Below are positions 1-5,868 of a stretch of DNA of 24,215 nt, piece by piece. Origin of the DNA: a virus; IMG/VR virus record IMGVR_UViG_3300029812_000162, positions 1 through 24,215 of that record; one strand, 5' to 3'. The notes under the pieces were generated by a model that saw only the letters and a program-made list of their open reading frames with translations, was not told where the DNA came from and did no database searches. Position numbers and translations under genes: made by a program. Position 1 is the first letter of the stretch. Each line of letters starts with the position of its first letter.

Positions 1-120
1 ATCATAAAGGTTATCACCTTCAACACAGAGCTTGTCGCCTTCAGCACATAATTTATCGCCTTCGGCGTAGAGCCTTACTCTTTGATCCCAAACATCTTGA
101 AGAGGTAATTTGTTTGCCAT
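1..120 (-). CDS. Partial CDS, N-terminal 40 residues of a heptad-repeat phage protein
   Basis: The reading frame opens with ATG at 120, preceded by AGGAAA six bases upstream, and runs off the left edge of the window. The visible residues begin MANKLPLQDVWDQR and then enter three tandem seven-residue units of the form (Y/C)(A/V)EGD(K/N)L. Short AEGDKL-type repeats are common in small uncharacterised phage proteins. I know no function for them. The regular heptad spacing could form a coil or a repetitive helix, but that is inference. It is the last visible gene of the leftward block. The reading frame is well supported; the function is unknown. Confidence 0.75.
   Translation of the reverse strand, partial: MANKLPLQDVWDQRVRLYAEGDKLCAEGDKLCVEGDNLYD
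4..66 (-). repeat. Three tandem 21-base units coding a heptad repeat
   Basis: Three consecutive 21-base units each encode a variant of AEGD(K/N)L followed by C or Y. They differ mostly at third codon positions, so the protein repeat is kept while the DNA has drifted. The array may continue beyond the left edge. Confidence 0.7.
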
Positions 121-163
121 TTTTATTTCCTAAAAAAATAAATGCATTCATTTTTATTCCTCA

Positions 164-262
164 CTATTCTCCAGTCAATCCGTGATATGCTGCTCTTGCG
201 TCTTCATCCTCTTTATCATTCCCTTGCTTCTCTTTACTTCTTGTAATTTCTTGGCCGGGCGC
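164..262 (-). pseudogene. Orphan C-terminal tail of an FmdB-like gene
   Basis: Read leftward from about 262, this stretch encodes PGQEITRSKEKQGN followed by an acidic tail ending LTGE and a TAG stop at 164-166. The same PGQEITRSKEKQGN sequence is in the C-terminal tail of the intact FmdB-type zinc ribbon gene at 7724-7987. No zinc-ribbon part precedes it here. Upstream the sequence belongs to a different ORF (234-443), whose last eight or so codons read the duplicated DNA in another frame. I therefore interpret this as the 3' end of a second, deleted fmdB-like gene onto which another gene has been joined. Confidence 0.6.
207..260. repeat. 54-base dispersed direct repeat, copy 1 (partner 7773-7826)
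   Basis: Bases 207-260 match 7773-7826 in 53 of 54 positions; the only difference is T at 216 against C at 7782. The last 44 bases are identical. Such identity over 7.5 kb indicates recent duplication or recombination between two fmdB-like tails. Confidence 0.9.
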
Positions 263-443
263 TTTCAACGAGCATCTTATGATTGGCAGTAATCATACTA
301 TTGCAAACACCGTGCAATAATTGTGCAATATAACCATAATCATCACCAGCATAACTATTTGCCATTGTAAATACTTGATGCCTTATCTTTTCAATTTGAT
401 CAGCATCCATTTGCAATTTATCGTGCATCTCTTTATTCACCAT
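234..443 (-). CDS. Small hypothetical protein, 69 aa
   Basis: I do not recognise this protein. The start is placed at ATG 443 (MVNKEMHDKL...) because AGGAG lies six bases upstream, and the same leader (AGGAGAAATGAAATG) precedes the neighbouring gene at 681. A longer reading from a GTG at 464 would swallow that ribosome binding site. The product is a soluble-looking, mainly helical small protein without cysteine motifs or membrane segments. Its last eight residues (ARPRNYKK) come from the duplicated fmdB-tail DNA read in a different frame, so the native C-terminus has been replaced. It probably forms an operon with the 70-aa gene just upstream, driven by the promoter at 716-743. Confidence 0.6.
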   Translation of the reverse strand: MVNKEMHDKLQMDADQIEKIRHQVFTMANSYAGDDYGYIAQLLHGVCNSMITANHKMLVESARPRNYKK

Positions 444-468
444 TTCATTTCTCCTAGTTATCACTTGT

Positions 469-681
469 CTAAACCACCACAGGCACTCTTAACCTACCAC
501 CTGCTGTAACCCTATAATCATTGGCTTCAACACATTTGATTATATGATCACATTCCTCAACTGAATGTTTCCAACCGGCTATTGTCTTTTCACCACCAAA
601 AAATGGCTTTCCTCTATCAATTTGCTCCTGAAGTATTTCCTTTCTTTCATAATAGATTTTTAAGATTTCTTTTTTAGTCAT
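469..681 (-). CDS. Small hypothetical protein, 70 aa
   Basis: The start ATG at 681 follows AGGAGAAATGAA, a good ribosome binding site. The protein is lysine- and glutamate-rich at the N-terminus (MTKKEILKIYYERKEIL) and ends in a hydrophobic LRVPVVV. No domain is recognised. It is the first gene after the promoter at 716-743, with a leader of about 30 bases, and is followed by the 69-aa gene. It is probably an early or accessory phage protein; this is inference from position and size only. Confidence 0.6.
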   Translation of the reverse strand: MTKKEILKIYYERKEILQEQIDRGKPFFGGEKTIAGWKHSVEECDHIIKCVEANDYRVTAGGRLRVPVVV

Positions 682-715
682 TTCATTTCTCCTAAATAAT
701 GTTCCTTATATTTAA

Positions 716-743
716 AGTATAATATATTTTAGAAGAAATACAA
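716..743 (-). promoter_or_regulatory. Promoter cassette type A, copy 1 (leftward)
   Basis: On the minus strand TTGTAT (743-738) and TATACT (721-716) are separated by exactly 16 bases. The spacer and flanks match six other sites in the window, with TTTTTCAT upstream and TTTAAATATAAGGA downstream. It lies just beyond the 3' end of folE and points at the genes at 681 and 443. Confidence 0.8.
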
Positions 744-751
744 ATGAAAAA

Positions 752-1342
752 TCAAAATTTTATGGTATCTTGAATATGACTCAAAAATTCTTCTCTTGTA
801 GACTGATCCTCCTTAAAACTCCCAGCAATAGAAGTAGTCACCATAACCGCCTCGGGTTTTTTAATCCCCCGCATACGCATGCAAAAATGCTGTCCTCGAA
901 CACGAGCAGCAGCACCCGTAGCATTTATTGACATCAAATACCTTGTTATCTCTTCTGTAAGTTGCTCTTGAATAACCGGGCGTTTTGCCAACAATTCAAC
1001 CAATCTGGGTAACTTAGAAAGACCAAGAACTTTTCCATTTGGAATATACGCAAGATCAATATACATTTCAGTTGGGAGGAAATGGTGAGGACACATAGAA
1101 AATGTATGTATATTTTTCACTACAATCATTTGATCCATATCATCCTCAAAAGCTGTAGATAAAATCTTTTCTACCTGTTGATCGGTATTCTTTATCCCTT
1201 GAAAAATCTCAGCATAGGCCTTTGCAACTCTTCTGGGAGTACCTATAAAATGTTGATCCTCTATCCTTAAACCAAAATCTTCTTTAAGTCCTCGCAAAAT
1301 GAGTTCCACTCCTTCTTCAATTAAATTCTTATTCTCGCACAT
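752..1342 (-). CDS. folE: GTP cyclohydrolase I (EC 3.5.4.16)
   Basis: This enzyme converts GTP to 7,8-dihydroneopterin triphosphate, the first step of folate synthesis and also of the queuosine/7-deazaguanine (preQ0) pathway. The 196-aa length fits the family. Visible motifs are GTPRRVAKAY (34-43), the zinc and catalytic block SMCPHHFLP (82-90, with C84, H86 and H87), the YIPNGKVLGLSKLPRLV core (99-115), and HFCMRMRG (152-159, with H152 and zinc ligand C154). The usual CEHH is CPHH here. Phage folE genes often belong to 7-deazaguanine DNA modification clusters, but no queC, queD, queE or transglycosylase (dpdA) gene is visible in this window, so its pathway here is open. Downstream lies a type A promoter. 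Upstream is a scar containing a fragment resembling codons 17-27 of this same gene. Confidence 0.95.
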   Translation of the reverse strand: MCENKNLIEEGVELILRGLKEDFGLRIEDQHFIGTPRRVAKAYAEIFQGIKNTDQQVEKILSTAFEDDMDQMIVVKNIHTFSMCPHHFLPTEMYIDLAYIPNGKVLGLSKLPRLVELLAKRPVIQEQLTEEITRYLMSINATGAAARVRGQHFCMRMRGIKKPEAVMVTTSIAGSFKEDQSTREEFLSHIQDTIKF

Positions 1343-1375
1343 CTGATTTCCCTTTTCTTAATTCATACTAACTAA

Positions 1376-1463
1376 CTCAAATACCCATCAAGTACATTCT
1401 GACAAGCACTAACATAATTCATGTCTTCACTAAAACTTCATACCCTACCCCCTCCACACACCA
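1376..1463 (-). pseudogene. Degenerate copy of the 3' end of the 159-aa gene
   Basis: Read leftward, this stretch matches the last 28 or so codons of the gene at 2733-3212 (TATGAAGTT..., TGTCAGAATGTACTTGATG...), but carries frameshifts and stops. The match is easy to see as CATCAAGTACATTCTGACA, which occurs both here and near 2765. The two copies flank the tnpB element, so this is a rearrangement scar rather than a gene. Confidence 0.7.
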
Positions 1464-1493
1464 TCTTCAAACCAAAATCCTCTTTAAGTCCTT
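1461..1493 (-). repeat. folE-like segment abutting the tnpB right end (candidate guide)
   Basis: Starting at the base after the TCAC that probably ends the element (1497-1494), the minus strand reads AAGGACTTAAAGAGGATTTT and continues into GGTTT. It matches the folE coding sequence at 1293-1261 in 28 of 33 positions, with 18 of the first 20 matching. In TnpB systems the bases directly 3' of the right end are transcribed as the guide of the omega RNA, so this is the expected guide position. Confidence 0.65.
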
Positions 1494-1533
1494 GTGAGCT
1501 ACCTATGAATCTTAGGATTCACAGGCTTCCTGC
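1494..1533 (-). mobile_element. IS200/IS605-type right end with hairpin (omega RNA scaffold end)
   Basis: The last codons of tnpB run into a 10-bp stem (CCTGTGAATC, loop CTAA, GATTCATAGG, at 1525-1502, with one G-T pair) followed by TAGCTCAC. A GAAGCC-stem-loop-stem-TAG-CAC layout overlapping the tnpB stop codon is typical of IS1341-like right ends. In such elements this hairpin forms the 3' part of the omega RNA scaffold and the guide follows it. The exact end after TCAC is inferred. Confidence 0.65.
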
Positions 1534-2726
1534 TTCAATAAAGCGTGTTTTTGCTTCTCCACAGGCATTACTTTTCTACACTCCATAGAAAGTTTTAATC
1601 CTTCATTCAAAATATTTCTTGCAGCATGAATATCCCTATCTTCTGAGTAACCACAACTACAAGAATACCTTCTTTTATCCAAAAAATGTTTGTTTAACAC
1701 ACCACAATTAGGACATAACTGGGTAGAAGGAAAATATCTATCAATCACGAGAGTCTCTGGTTTGTCTTTCAAACTAGAAATTATCCCTCCCATGATCGAA
1801 TGTTGTATTCTTCTACCCCAACCCCTCATTCTACTACTTTTCCATTCTGCTATTGATTCATCCTGAATCACAACCAAATCATTCTCCTTAACTAATTTCG
1901 ATACAAATTTATTTTTTGCATCTTTCTTCTTGTTTGTTAATTTTTCATATTGCTTATTCAATAATAACTTTTGTTTAAATCTATTATTGCTTCCTTTTCT
2001 CTTTCTATTCAATCTCCTACTAACTTTCTTTAATAATTTAAACTCCGAAAATCGAAAATTATATTTATTACCAGCCGAATCAACAATATTATCCTTAATT
2101 CCGAAATCAAGGCCAATTGATTTTCCCGTTTTAATTCTTTTCTCTTTTGAAACAAAACAAGTTATCTTCAAATAATAATCACCATTTCTAGAAATCAAAA
2201 TAGCATTAGCAATGTCAACACTTTCCGGAATTTGGTCTAAACCACTAACCCTAAACCGTTTTCTCCCAAAACCCTGAATCCTTATATATTTTCCATTAAC
2301 AATTTTATGAGTACTTCCAAACTGTACCAACGGGATAGAACCCACTTGACTCTTGAACTTCAATCTCCCTATCTTACACCCTTTCTTTTTAGCTTTTGAT
2401 AGGTTTAAAATATTCTGTTTTGTTTGCTCAATCAAAGATTGTTTCATCTGGGAAGATAAATACTTTATTTCTCTTTTCTCTTTCTGCTTCTCTCGGTTCA
2501 AGACTTCAACCTCTTTTGTCTTATAAGAAAAATCAAATATATCTTCAAGAGATAGTTGATAATTATATAACCACTTTGCCTCAACAAATAGCATCTTAAG
2601 ATGATGTAACTTTTCTTTTGATAAATGAGACTTATCAAGTTTTACTTCAAACACTTTACAATCCTGAGATTTTCTCTTCTCTCGTGTTTGTTGTCTAGTT
2701 TGTTTTATTTTTTCGTTCTTAGTCAT
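1512..2726 (-). CDS. tnpB: RNA-guided endonuclease TnpB (IS200/IS605 OrfB family)
   Basis: TnpB proteins are RNA-guided RuvC nucleases, the ancestors of Cas12. The 404-aa length is normal. The N-terminal region contains the conserved MLFVEAKWLYNYQLSLED (45-62). RuvC-I is GLDFGI with D207; RuvC-II is VVIQDESIAEW with the acidic pair D289-E290; the zinc finger is CPNC (338-341) with CSCG (356-359); RuvC-III is DRDIHAARNIL with D365. In RuvC-II the usual glutamate column reads Q; the QDE form is known to me from other TnpB branches, so this need not mean loss of activity. The start ATG follows AAGAGAAA and is six bases after the stop of the upstream gene, so translation may be coupled. The C-terminal end KQEACES overlaps the right-end hairpin. 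Confidence 0.93.
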   Translation of the reverse strand: MTKNEKIKQTRQQTREKRKSQDCKVFEVKLDKSHLSKEKLHHLKMLFVEAKWLYNYQLSLEDIFDFSYKTKEVEVLNREKQKEKREIKYLSSQMKQSLIEQTKQNILNLSKAKKKGCKIGRLKFKSQVGSIPLVQFGSTHKIVNGKYIRIQGFGRKRFRVSGLDQIPESVDIANAILISRNGDYYLKITCFVSKEKRIKTGKSIGLDFGIKDNIVDSAGNKYNFRFSEFKLLKKVSRRLNRKRKGSNNRFKQKLLLNKQYEKLTNKKKDAKNKFVSKLVKENDLVVIQDESIAEWKSSRMRGWGRRIQHSIMGGIISSLKDKPETLVIDRYFPSTQLCPNCGVLNKHFLDKRRYSCSCGYSEDRDIHAARNILNEGLKLSMECRKVMPVEKQKHALLKQEACES

Positions 2727-2732
2727 TTTCTC

Positions 2733-3212
2733 TTAATCTACATCATTTACTAGTTCAAAATGCTCATCAAGTACATTCTGACAGATATTAACATGACCCC
2801 TGTTCTCGTGGAAAACTTCGTATCTTTTGCCTCCTCCATATTGATCATCCTCACCAAAATACCCAATCTTATAAACTTCACCTACTAAAATTGGTGGATC
2901 CAACCAATCTACTTCTTGCAAACAACGATAATCTTGAGCCGTTTCAAAAGCATTTTCCAACCTCTCTTCCTCAGCCTCCTCTGCCAAAACCCTCCGAGAT
3001 ACCTCACGATAAGTATTCATAGCTTCCTGAAAAATTCCGAGAGCTTGATAATGATCATAACTACCCCAGTTTACTATTTCGTAGATAAACCGTTCTGCCG
3101 CGTATGCCTTCCAGTTCTCTGGAATCTGCGCAAAGAAATCCCGCACCTTATCAAGCTCTATCTCAATCTCTTCTTCAGTTAACTTTTTTCCAAATTCTTC
3201 TTCATTTTTCAT
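2733..3212 (-). CDS. Hypothetical protein, 159 aa, acidic
   Basis: No family is recognised. ATG at 3212 follows AGGAGATTACAGTC, a good ribosome binding site. The protein is rich in Glu and Asp, mainly helical in its first 100 residues, and ends with a stretch containing GGGKRYEVFHENRGHVN that looks like a small beta domain. It lies 20 bases downstream of the helicase gene, so it is probably co-transcribed with it. Its 3' end is duplicated, in decayed form, on the far side of the tnpB element (1376-1463). Confidence 0.7.
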   Translation of the reverse strand: MKNEEEFGKKLTEEEIEIELDKVRDFFAQIPENWKAYAAERFIYEIVNWGSYDHYQALGIFQEAMNTYREVSRRVLAEEAEEERLENAFETAQDYRCLQEVDWLDPPILVGEVYKIGYFGEDDQYGGGKRYEVFHENRGHVNICQNVLDEHFELVNDVD

Positions 3213-3232
3213 GACTGTAATCTCCTAAATAA

Positions 3233-4705
3233 TTATACGCCCTCATCTTCTAAACTTTTGTGGAAATCTCGTATGTGAACCATAGCCTCTTTCACAAGAT
3301 TAAATCTCTCACCTCGATTATCAACTACTCGTTCCTCTATTGAGTGTTCCACCACGAAATCTACAACCAATACTTTTTTCGTTTGACCCTTTCGATACGC
3401 CCGACCTGTACATTGTTTCCTCATCTTTGGTGAAGAAAGAGGTGAAAAATATACAACCACATTGGCAGCATAAGCATCAAACCCCTCACCACCAGCAGTA
3501 GATTGGGATAGCAGTACTTTAACGTCTTCATCCTCAGAAAACTTCCTAATCTGATTTTCTCTATCAAAATGACTCGAACAAAAAGTAATACCGGCTTTCT
3601 TAAGAGCTTCTGAAATAATCTTCCTCTCTTCAATATACCAGTAAAAAACAATAACTTTTGAATGAGTATCCTCAAGCAAGTCAAGTAGAGTCTCCACCTT
3701 CGGACTCTTTTTCATTCTATAGACTTCTCTGTCTTTTCCATAATAGAAAAATCCACTTGGAAGTTCACGCAGCACATGAGCTTTCGCCTTTATACAGTTC
3801 TCAATTAAGACTTCCTTATCTTTAGACTTCAATACTTTATTACTAATGATATCCTTTTGAAGTTCAAGAAATCGTTTTGACGGATGAATATACTTAACAA
3901 TCTCTTGAAGCGGAGGTAATTCAAAACACTCCTCCCTAGAAAAACTCAACGTTGTATCAGAAATTCTATCCAAAATTTCTTGCTCATGATCTCGCTTAAG
4001 ATCCCACTCAGTCCAATGTCTCCATCTATTCCCAGCAATACGTTTATCAAAATGACGAAAACGATAAGCAAAGAAATTCGTTCCCAATGATTTTCCCAAA
4101 TCTATAACCCGAAAAATATTAAAAAGCTCAAGATATGTCCTATCAATAGGTGTACCTGTCAATCCAACCAAATGTTTGGCTCTCTTTGATAACTCATAAC
4201 AAATCCTTGATTGTAATGACTCATAATTCTTCACCTTGTGAACTTCATCAAGAATAATACAATCAAAATCATGTATGAAAGAATCATCTTGTATTTGCCA
4301 ACCCTCTCCCTTTAGCAATTTTGAATACAAAACCTTCAAACCTTCATAATTTATCACAAAAATATCCTTATCTTTCTTAAGTACCCGCCTACGGTCTCTT
4401 CCGCTGCCGGTAAGAAAACCAAAAGAAAAATTAGTATGATTTTCAAGATCTCTTCGCCATGATCCAAATGCGGATGAGGGGCAAATTACCAACGTTTTCT
4501 TGCAGTCCCAAAGCTTAAGTGAGTACAAAGCACATAATGTTTTTCCCGTACCAACTCCGTGCAGAAATGCCACACGCTCCCTTGTAGCCGCGAAAGCTAA
4601 AGAGATATACTGATGCCTCATGGGCTTAAGAAGAAAATCCGCACCCTGAAAAACATAGTTTAATTCTTCATTTGATAATGATTTATATTCAAAATTATCC
4701 ACCAT
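3233..4705 (-). CDS. SNF2-like superfamily 2 helicase
   Basis: This is a DNA-dependent ATPase or translocase, probably in phage DNA replication, recombination or repair. The 490 residues hold both RecA-like lobes. Motif I is GVGTGKT (50-56); motif II is DEVH (153-156) in IILDEVHKVKN; motif III is LTGTP (182-186). Lobe 2 contains STAGGEGFD and the motif VI stretch QCTGRAYRKGQ, whose arginine-rich QxxGRxxRxGQ form is the SNF2 hallmark. No extra DNA-binding or nuclease domain is fused to it. The start at 4705 has GAGAG upstream. It follows three very small overlapping genes and precedes the 159-aa gene. Phage relatives are usually annotated only as DNA helicase. Confidence 0.9.
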   Translation of the reverse strand: MVDNFEYKSLSNEELNYVFQGADFLLKPMRHQYISLAFAATRERVAFLHGVGTGKTLCALYSLKLWDCKKTLVICPSSAFGSWRRDLENHTNFSFGFLTGSGRDRRRVLKKDKDIFVINYEGLKVLYSKLLKGEGWQIQDDSFIHDFDCIILDEVHKVKNYESLQSRICYELSKRAKHLVGLTGTPIDRTYLELFNIFRVIDLGKSLGTNFFAYRFRHFDKRIAGNRWRHWTEWDLKRDHEQEILDRISDTTLSFSREECFELPPLQEIVKYIHPSKRFLELQKDIISNKVLKSKDKEVLIENCIKAKAHVLRELPSGFFYYGKDREVYRMKKSPKVETLLDLLEDTHSKVIVFYWYIEERKIISEALKKAGITFCSSHFDRENQIRKFSEDEDVKVLLSQSTAGGEGFDAYAANVVVYFSPLSSPKMRKQCTGRAYRKGQTKKVLVVDFVVEHSIEERVVDNRGERFNLVKEAMVHIRDFHKSLEDEGV

Positions 4706-4724
4706 CTTAAACTCTCAAAATAAA

Positions 4725-4826
4725 TCAGGCAAACCCCGTGTTAGGATGTATCCGATGAAACATTGAGCAAGAATCTTTAGGTTCCATTTCCAGGAAGTCC
4801 TCTAAAATACATTCGGATTTTGTCAT
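4725..4826 (-). CDS. Small ORF, 33 aa, coupled to the membrane microprotein gene
   Basis: The ORF begins at ATG 4826, overlapping the stop of the preceding 37-aa ORF as TAATG, a classic coupling junction. AGAGGAAG lies about 12 bases upstream. The product starts MTKSECILEDFLEMEPKD and ends with HPNTGFA; no motif is recognised. It fills an otherwise empty gap and ends 19 bases before the helicase start. The junction supports it; the lack of recognisable homology keeps confidence moderate. Confidence 0.5.
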   Translation of the reverse strand: MTKSECILEDFLEMEPKDSCSMFHRIHPNTGFA

Positions 4827-4939
4827 TAAGAATAAATCTTCCTCTTAATCCATCGAAATATTTCCAAGAAAACGATAATTATCAAATTGCAAAACAAAAT
4901 AGTCAGAAACCAAACGCAAATGGCATTAATCAAATCCAT
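4826..4939 (-). CDS. Single-pass membrane microprotein, 37 aa
   Basis: ATG at 4939 overlaps the end of the 81-aa gene, with AAAGGGA upstream inside that gene's last codons. The product has a short N-terminus (MDLIN), a hydrophobic segment of about 23 residues (AICVWFLTILFCNLIIIVFL is part of it) and a basic C-terminal tail (RWIKRKIYS), typical of a small inner-membrane protein with its tail in the cytoplasm. Overlap at both ends with neighbouring ORFs argues that it is translated. Function unknown. Confidence 0.6.
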   Translation of the reverse strand: MDLINAICVWFLTILFCNLIIIVFLEIFRWIKRKIYS

Positions 4940-5171
4940 TTCTATCCCTTTCCATTAAATTCTCAATTCTTTGCTTAAGCCACTTATTTTCTCGCCGGGT
5001 CGCTTCAAGATCAAAAGTTTGATATTTAATACACACCCGTAAAACATCCAAGGAATCCTGTAACTCACTAAAACATTCAGTTAGTCGCTTAGGATTATTT
5101 CGAGCGTGCTCAATAAGTTTAGTGAATTCAAACAACCTCCCGTCCACCCCAGAATCTTTTTCACTCGCCAT
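4926..5171 (-). CDS. Small coiled-coil-like hypothetical protein, 81 aa
   Basis: The start is set at ATG 5171 (MASEKDSGVDG) because AGGAGG (5183-5178) ends six bases upstream; a longer reading would start inside the upstream gene and include that site. The product is helical and charged, with a leucine-spaced C-terminal half (ATRRENKWLKQRIENLMERD) that suggests a coiled coil. It overlaps the upstream 235-aa gene by 11 bases and the downstream 37-aa ORF by 14. Function not recognised. Confidence 0.65.
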   Translation of the reverse strand: MASEKDSGVDGRLFEFTKLIEHARNNPKRLTECFSELQDSLDVLRVCIKYQTFDLEATRRENKWLKQRIENLMERDRNGFD

Positions 5172-5868
5172 CATACACCTCCTGCTTCGTTTCATCTACG
5201 TCTTTAACTATTTCAGCAATCCACTTATCCCGCATTTCAGGACTCCCAGCAAAACTTATCTCACTTAAAACTGCAGATATCAACTCGCGCACTGAAAAAC
5301 AAGTAGTTCCTTTAACATAATTATAAGAAAATTTACTATTCCATTCCGACAAAGGTAAATGAATCCAATTTCGAAACCTTATGTAAGCTCTGAATAACTT
5401 TGAAGGAATCTTCATTTCACTGATGGTAAACTCTTTATTCAGCCGAAGTGGTAAATCTTTCAATACATAAAGTGGTGTAAACTCAATTGCATAGTGCCAA
5501 TCACTTGATTCACCTACACCATGAAAATCAATAGACAAATCAATATCCCCCCACTCCCAACGCTCCCCACATCTTTGAATCTCCAAATAATCCAACTTAT
5601 CCCCCGCATCCTCCGCCGGTGTTTTCATATCCTGAATATAAGACTTAAAAGGAAAATGACCAAGAGCTGAACCAAATATGCTATCTATAAGAGGCTCTCC
5701 AATCTTCTCCAAATGATAAAAAAGATCACCCAGGGTAAAATCATCGCTCAACTCTACCGAGTTTTCCAAAAAAAAGGTTAAATAGTGTACTTCTTTCTTG
5801 GCATACTTGTCACTATGTTCGCCATAATGATTTGTATACATAATTTTATCTTTTGTTAATTTAATCAT
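5161..5868 (-). CDS. Hypothetical phage protein, 235 aa
   Basis: No family is recognised. It is a soluble protein of mixed composition, rich in aromatic residues (ERWEWGDIDLSIDFHGVGE in the middle, FRNWIHLPLSEWNSKFSYNY later). It starts at ATG 5868, overlapping the stop of the DnaB-like helicase gene as TAATG with GGAGGA just upstream, so it is probably translated by coupling with that helicase. Adjacency makes a replication-associated role possible, but nothing in the sequence shows it. Confidence 0.75.
   Translation of the reverse strand: MIKLTKDKIMYTNHYGEHSDKYAKKEVHYLTFFLENSVELSDDFTLGDLFYHLEKIGEPLIDSIFGSALGHFPFKSYIQDMKTPAEDAGDKLDYLEIQRCGERWEWGDIDLSIDFHGVGESSDWHYAIEFTPLYVLKDLPLRLNKEFTISEMKIPSKLFRAYIRFRNWIHLPLSEWNSKFSYNYVKGTTCFSVRELISAVLSEISFAGSPEMRDKWIAEIVKDVDETKQEVYDGE

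Larger units (their letters stand above)
1494..2726 (-). mobile_element. IS200/IS605-group element carrying only tnpB
   Basis: The element comprises an apparently intact tnpB and a right-end hairpin. No Y1-transposase gene (tnpA) is present in the window. The left boundary is unclear: the tnpB start lies only six bases after the stop codon of the 159-aa gene, so any left end must overlap that gene or has been lost. A second, broken tnpB lies at 8774-9029. Confidence 0.7.

Noticed and set aside
716-743. Repeated AT-rich cassettes considered as CRISPR repeats or IS ends.
   Set aside because: The copies are kilobases apart, on both strands, with promoter spacing and no spacers of constant length; no cas genes other than tnpB-type nucleases are present.
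1502-1525. Hairpin at the tnpB 3' end considered as an ordinary transcription terminator.
   Set aside because: It overlaps the tnpB stop codon, lacks a T-run and matches the layout of IS200/IS605 right ends.
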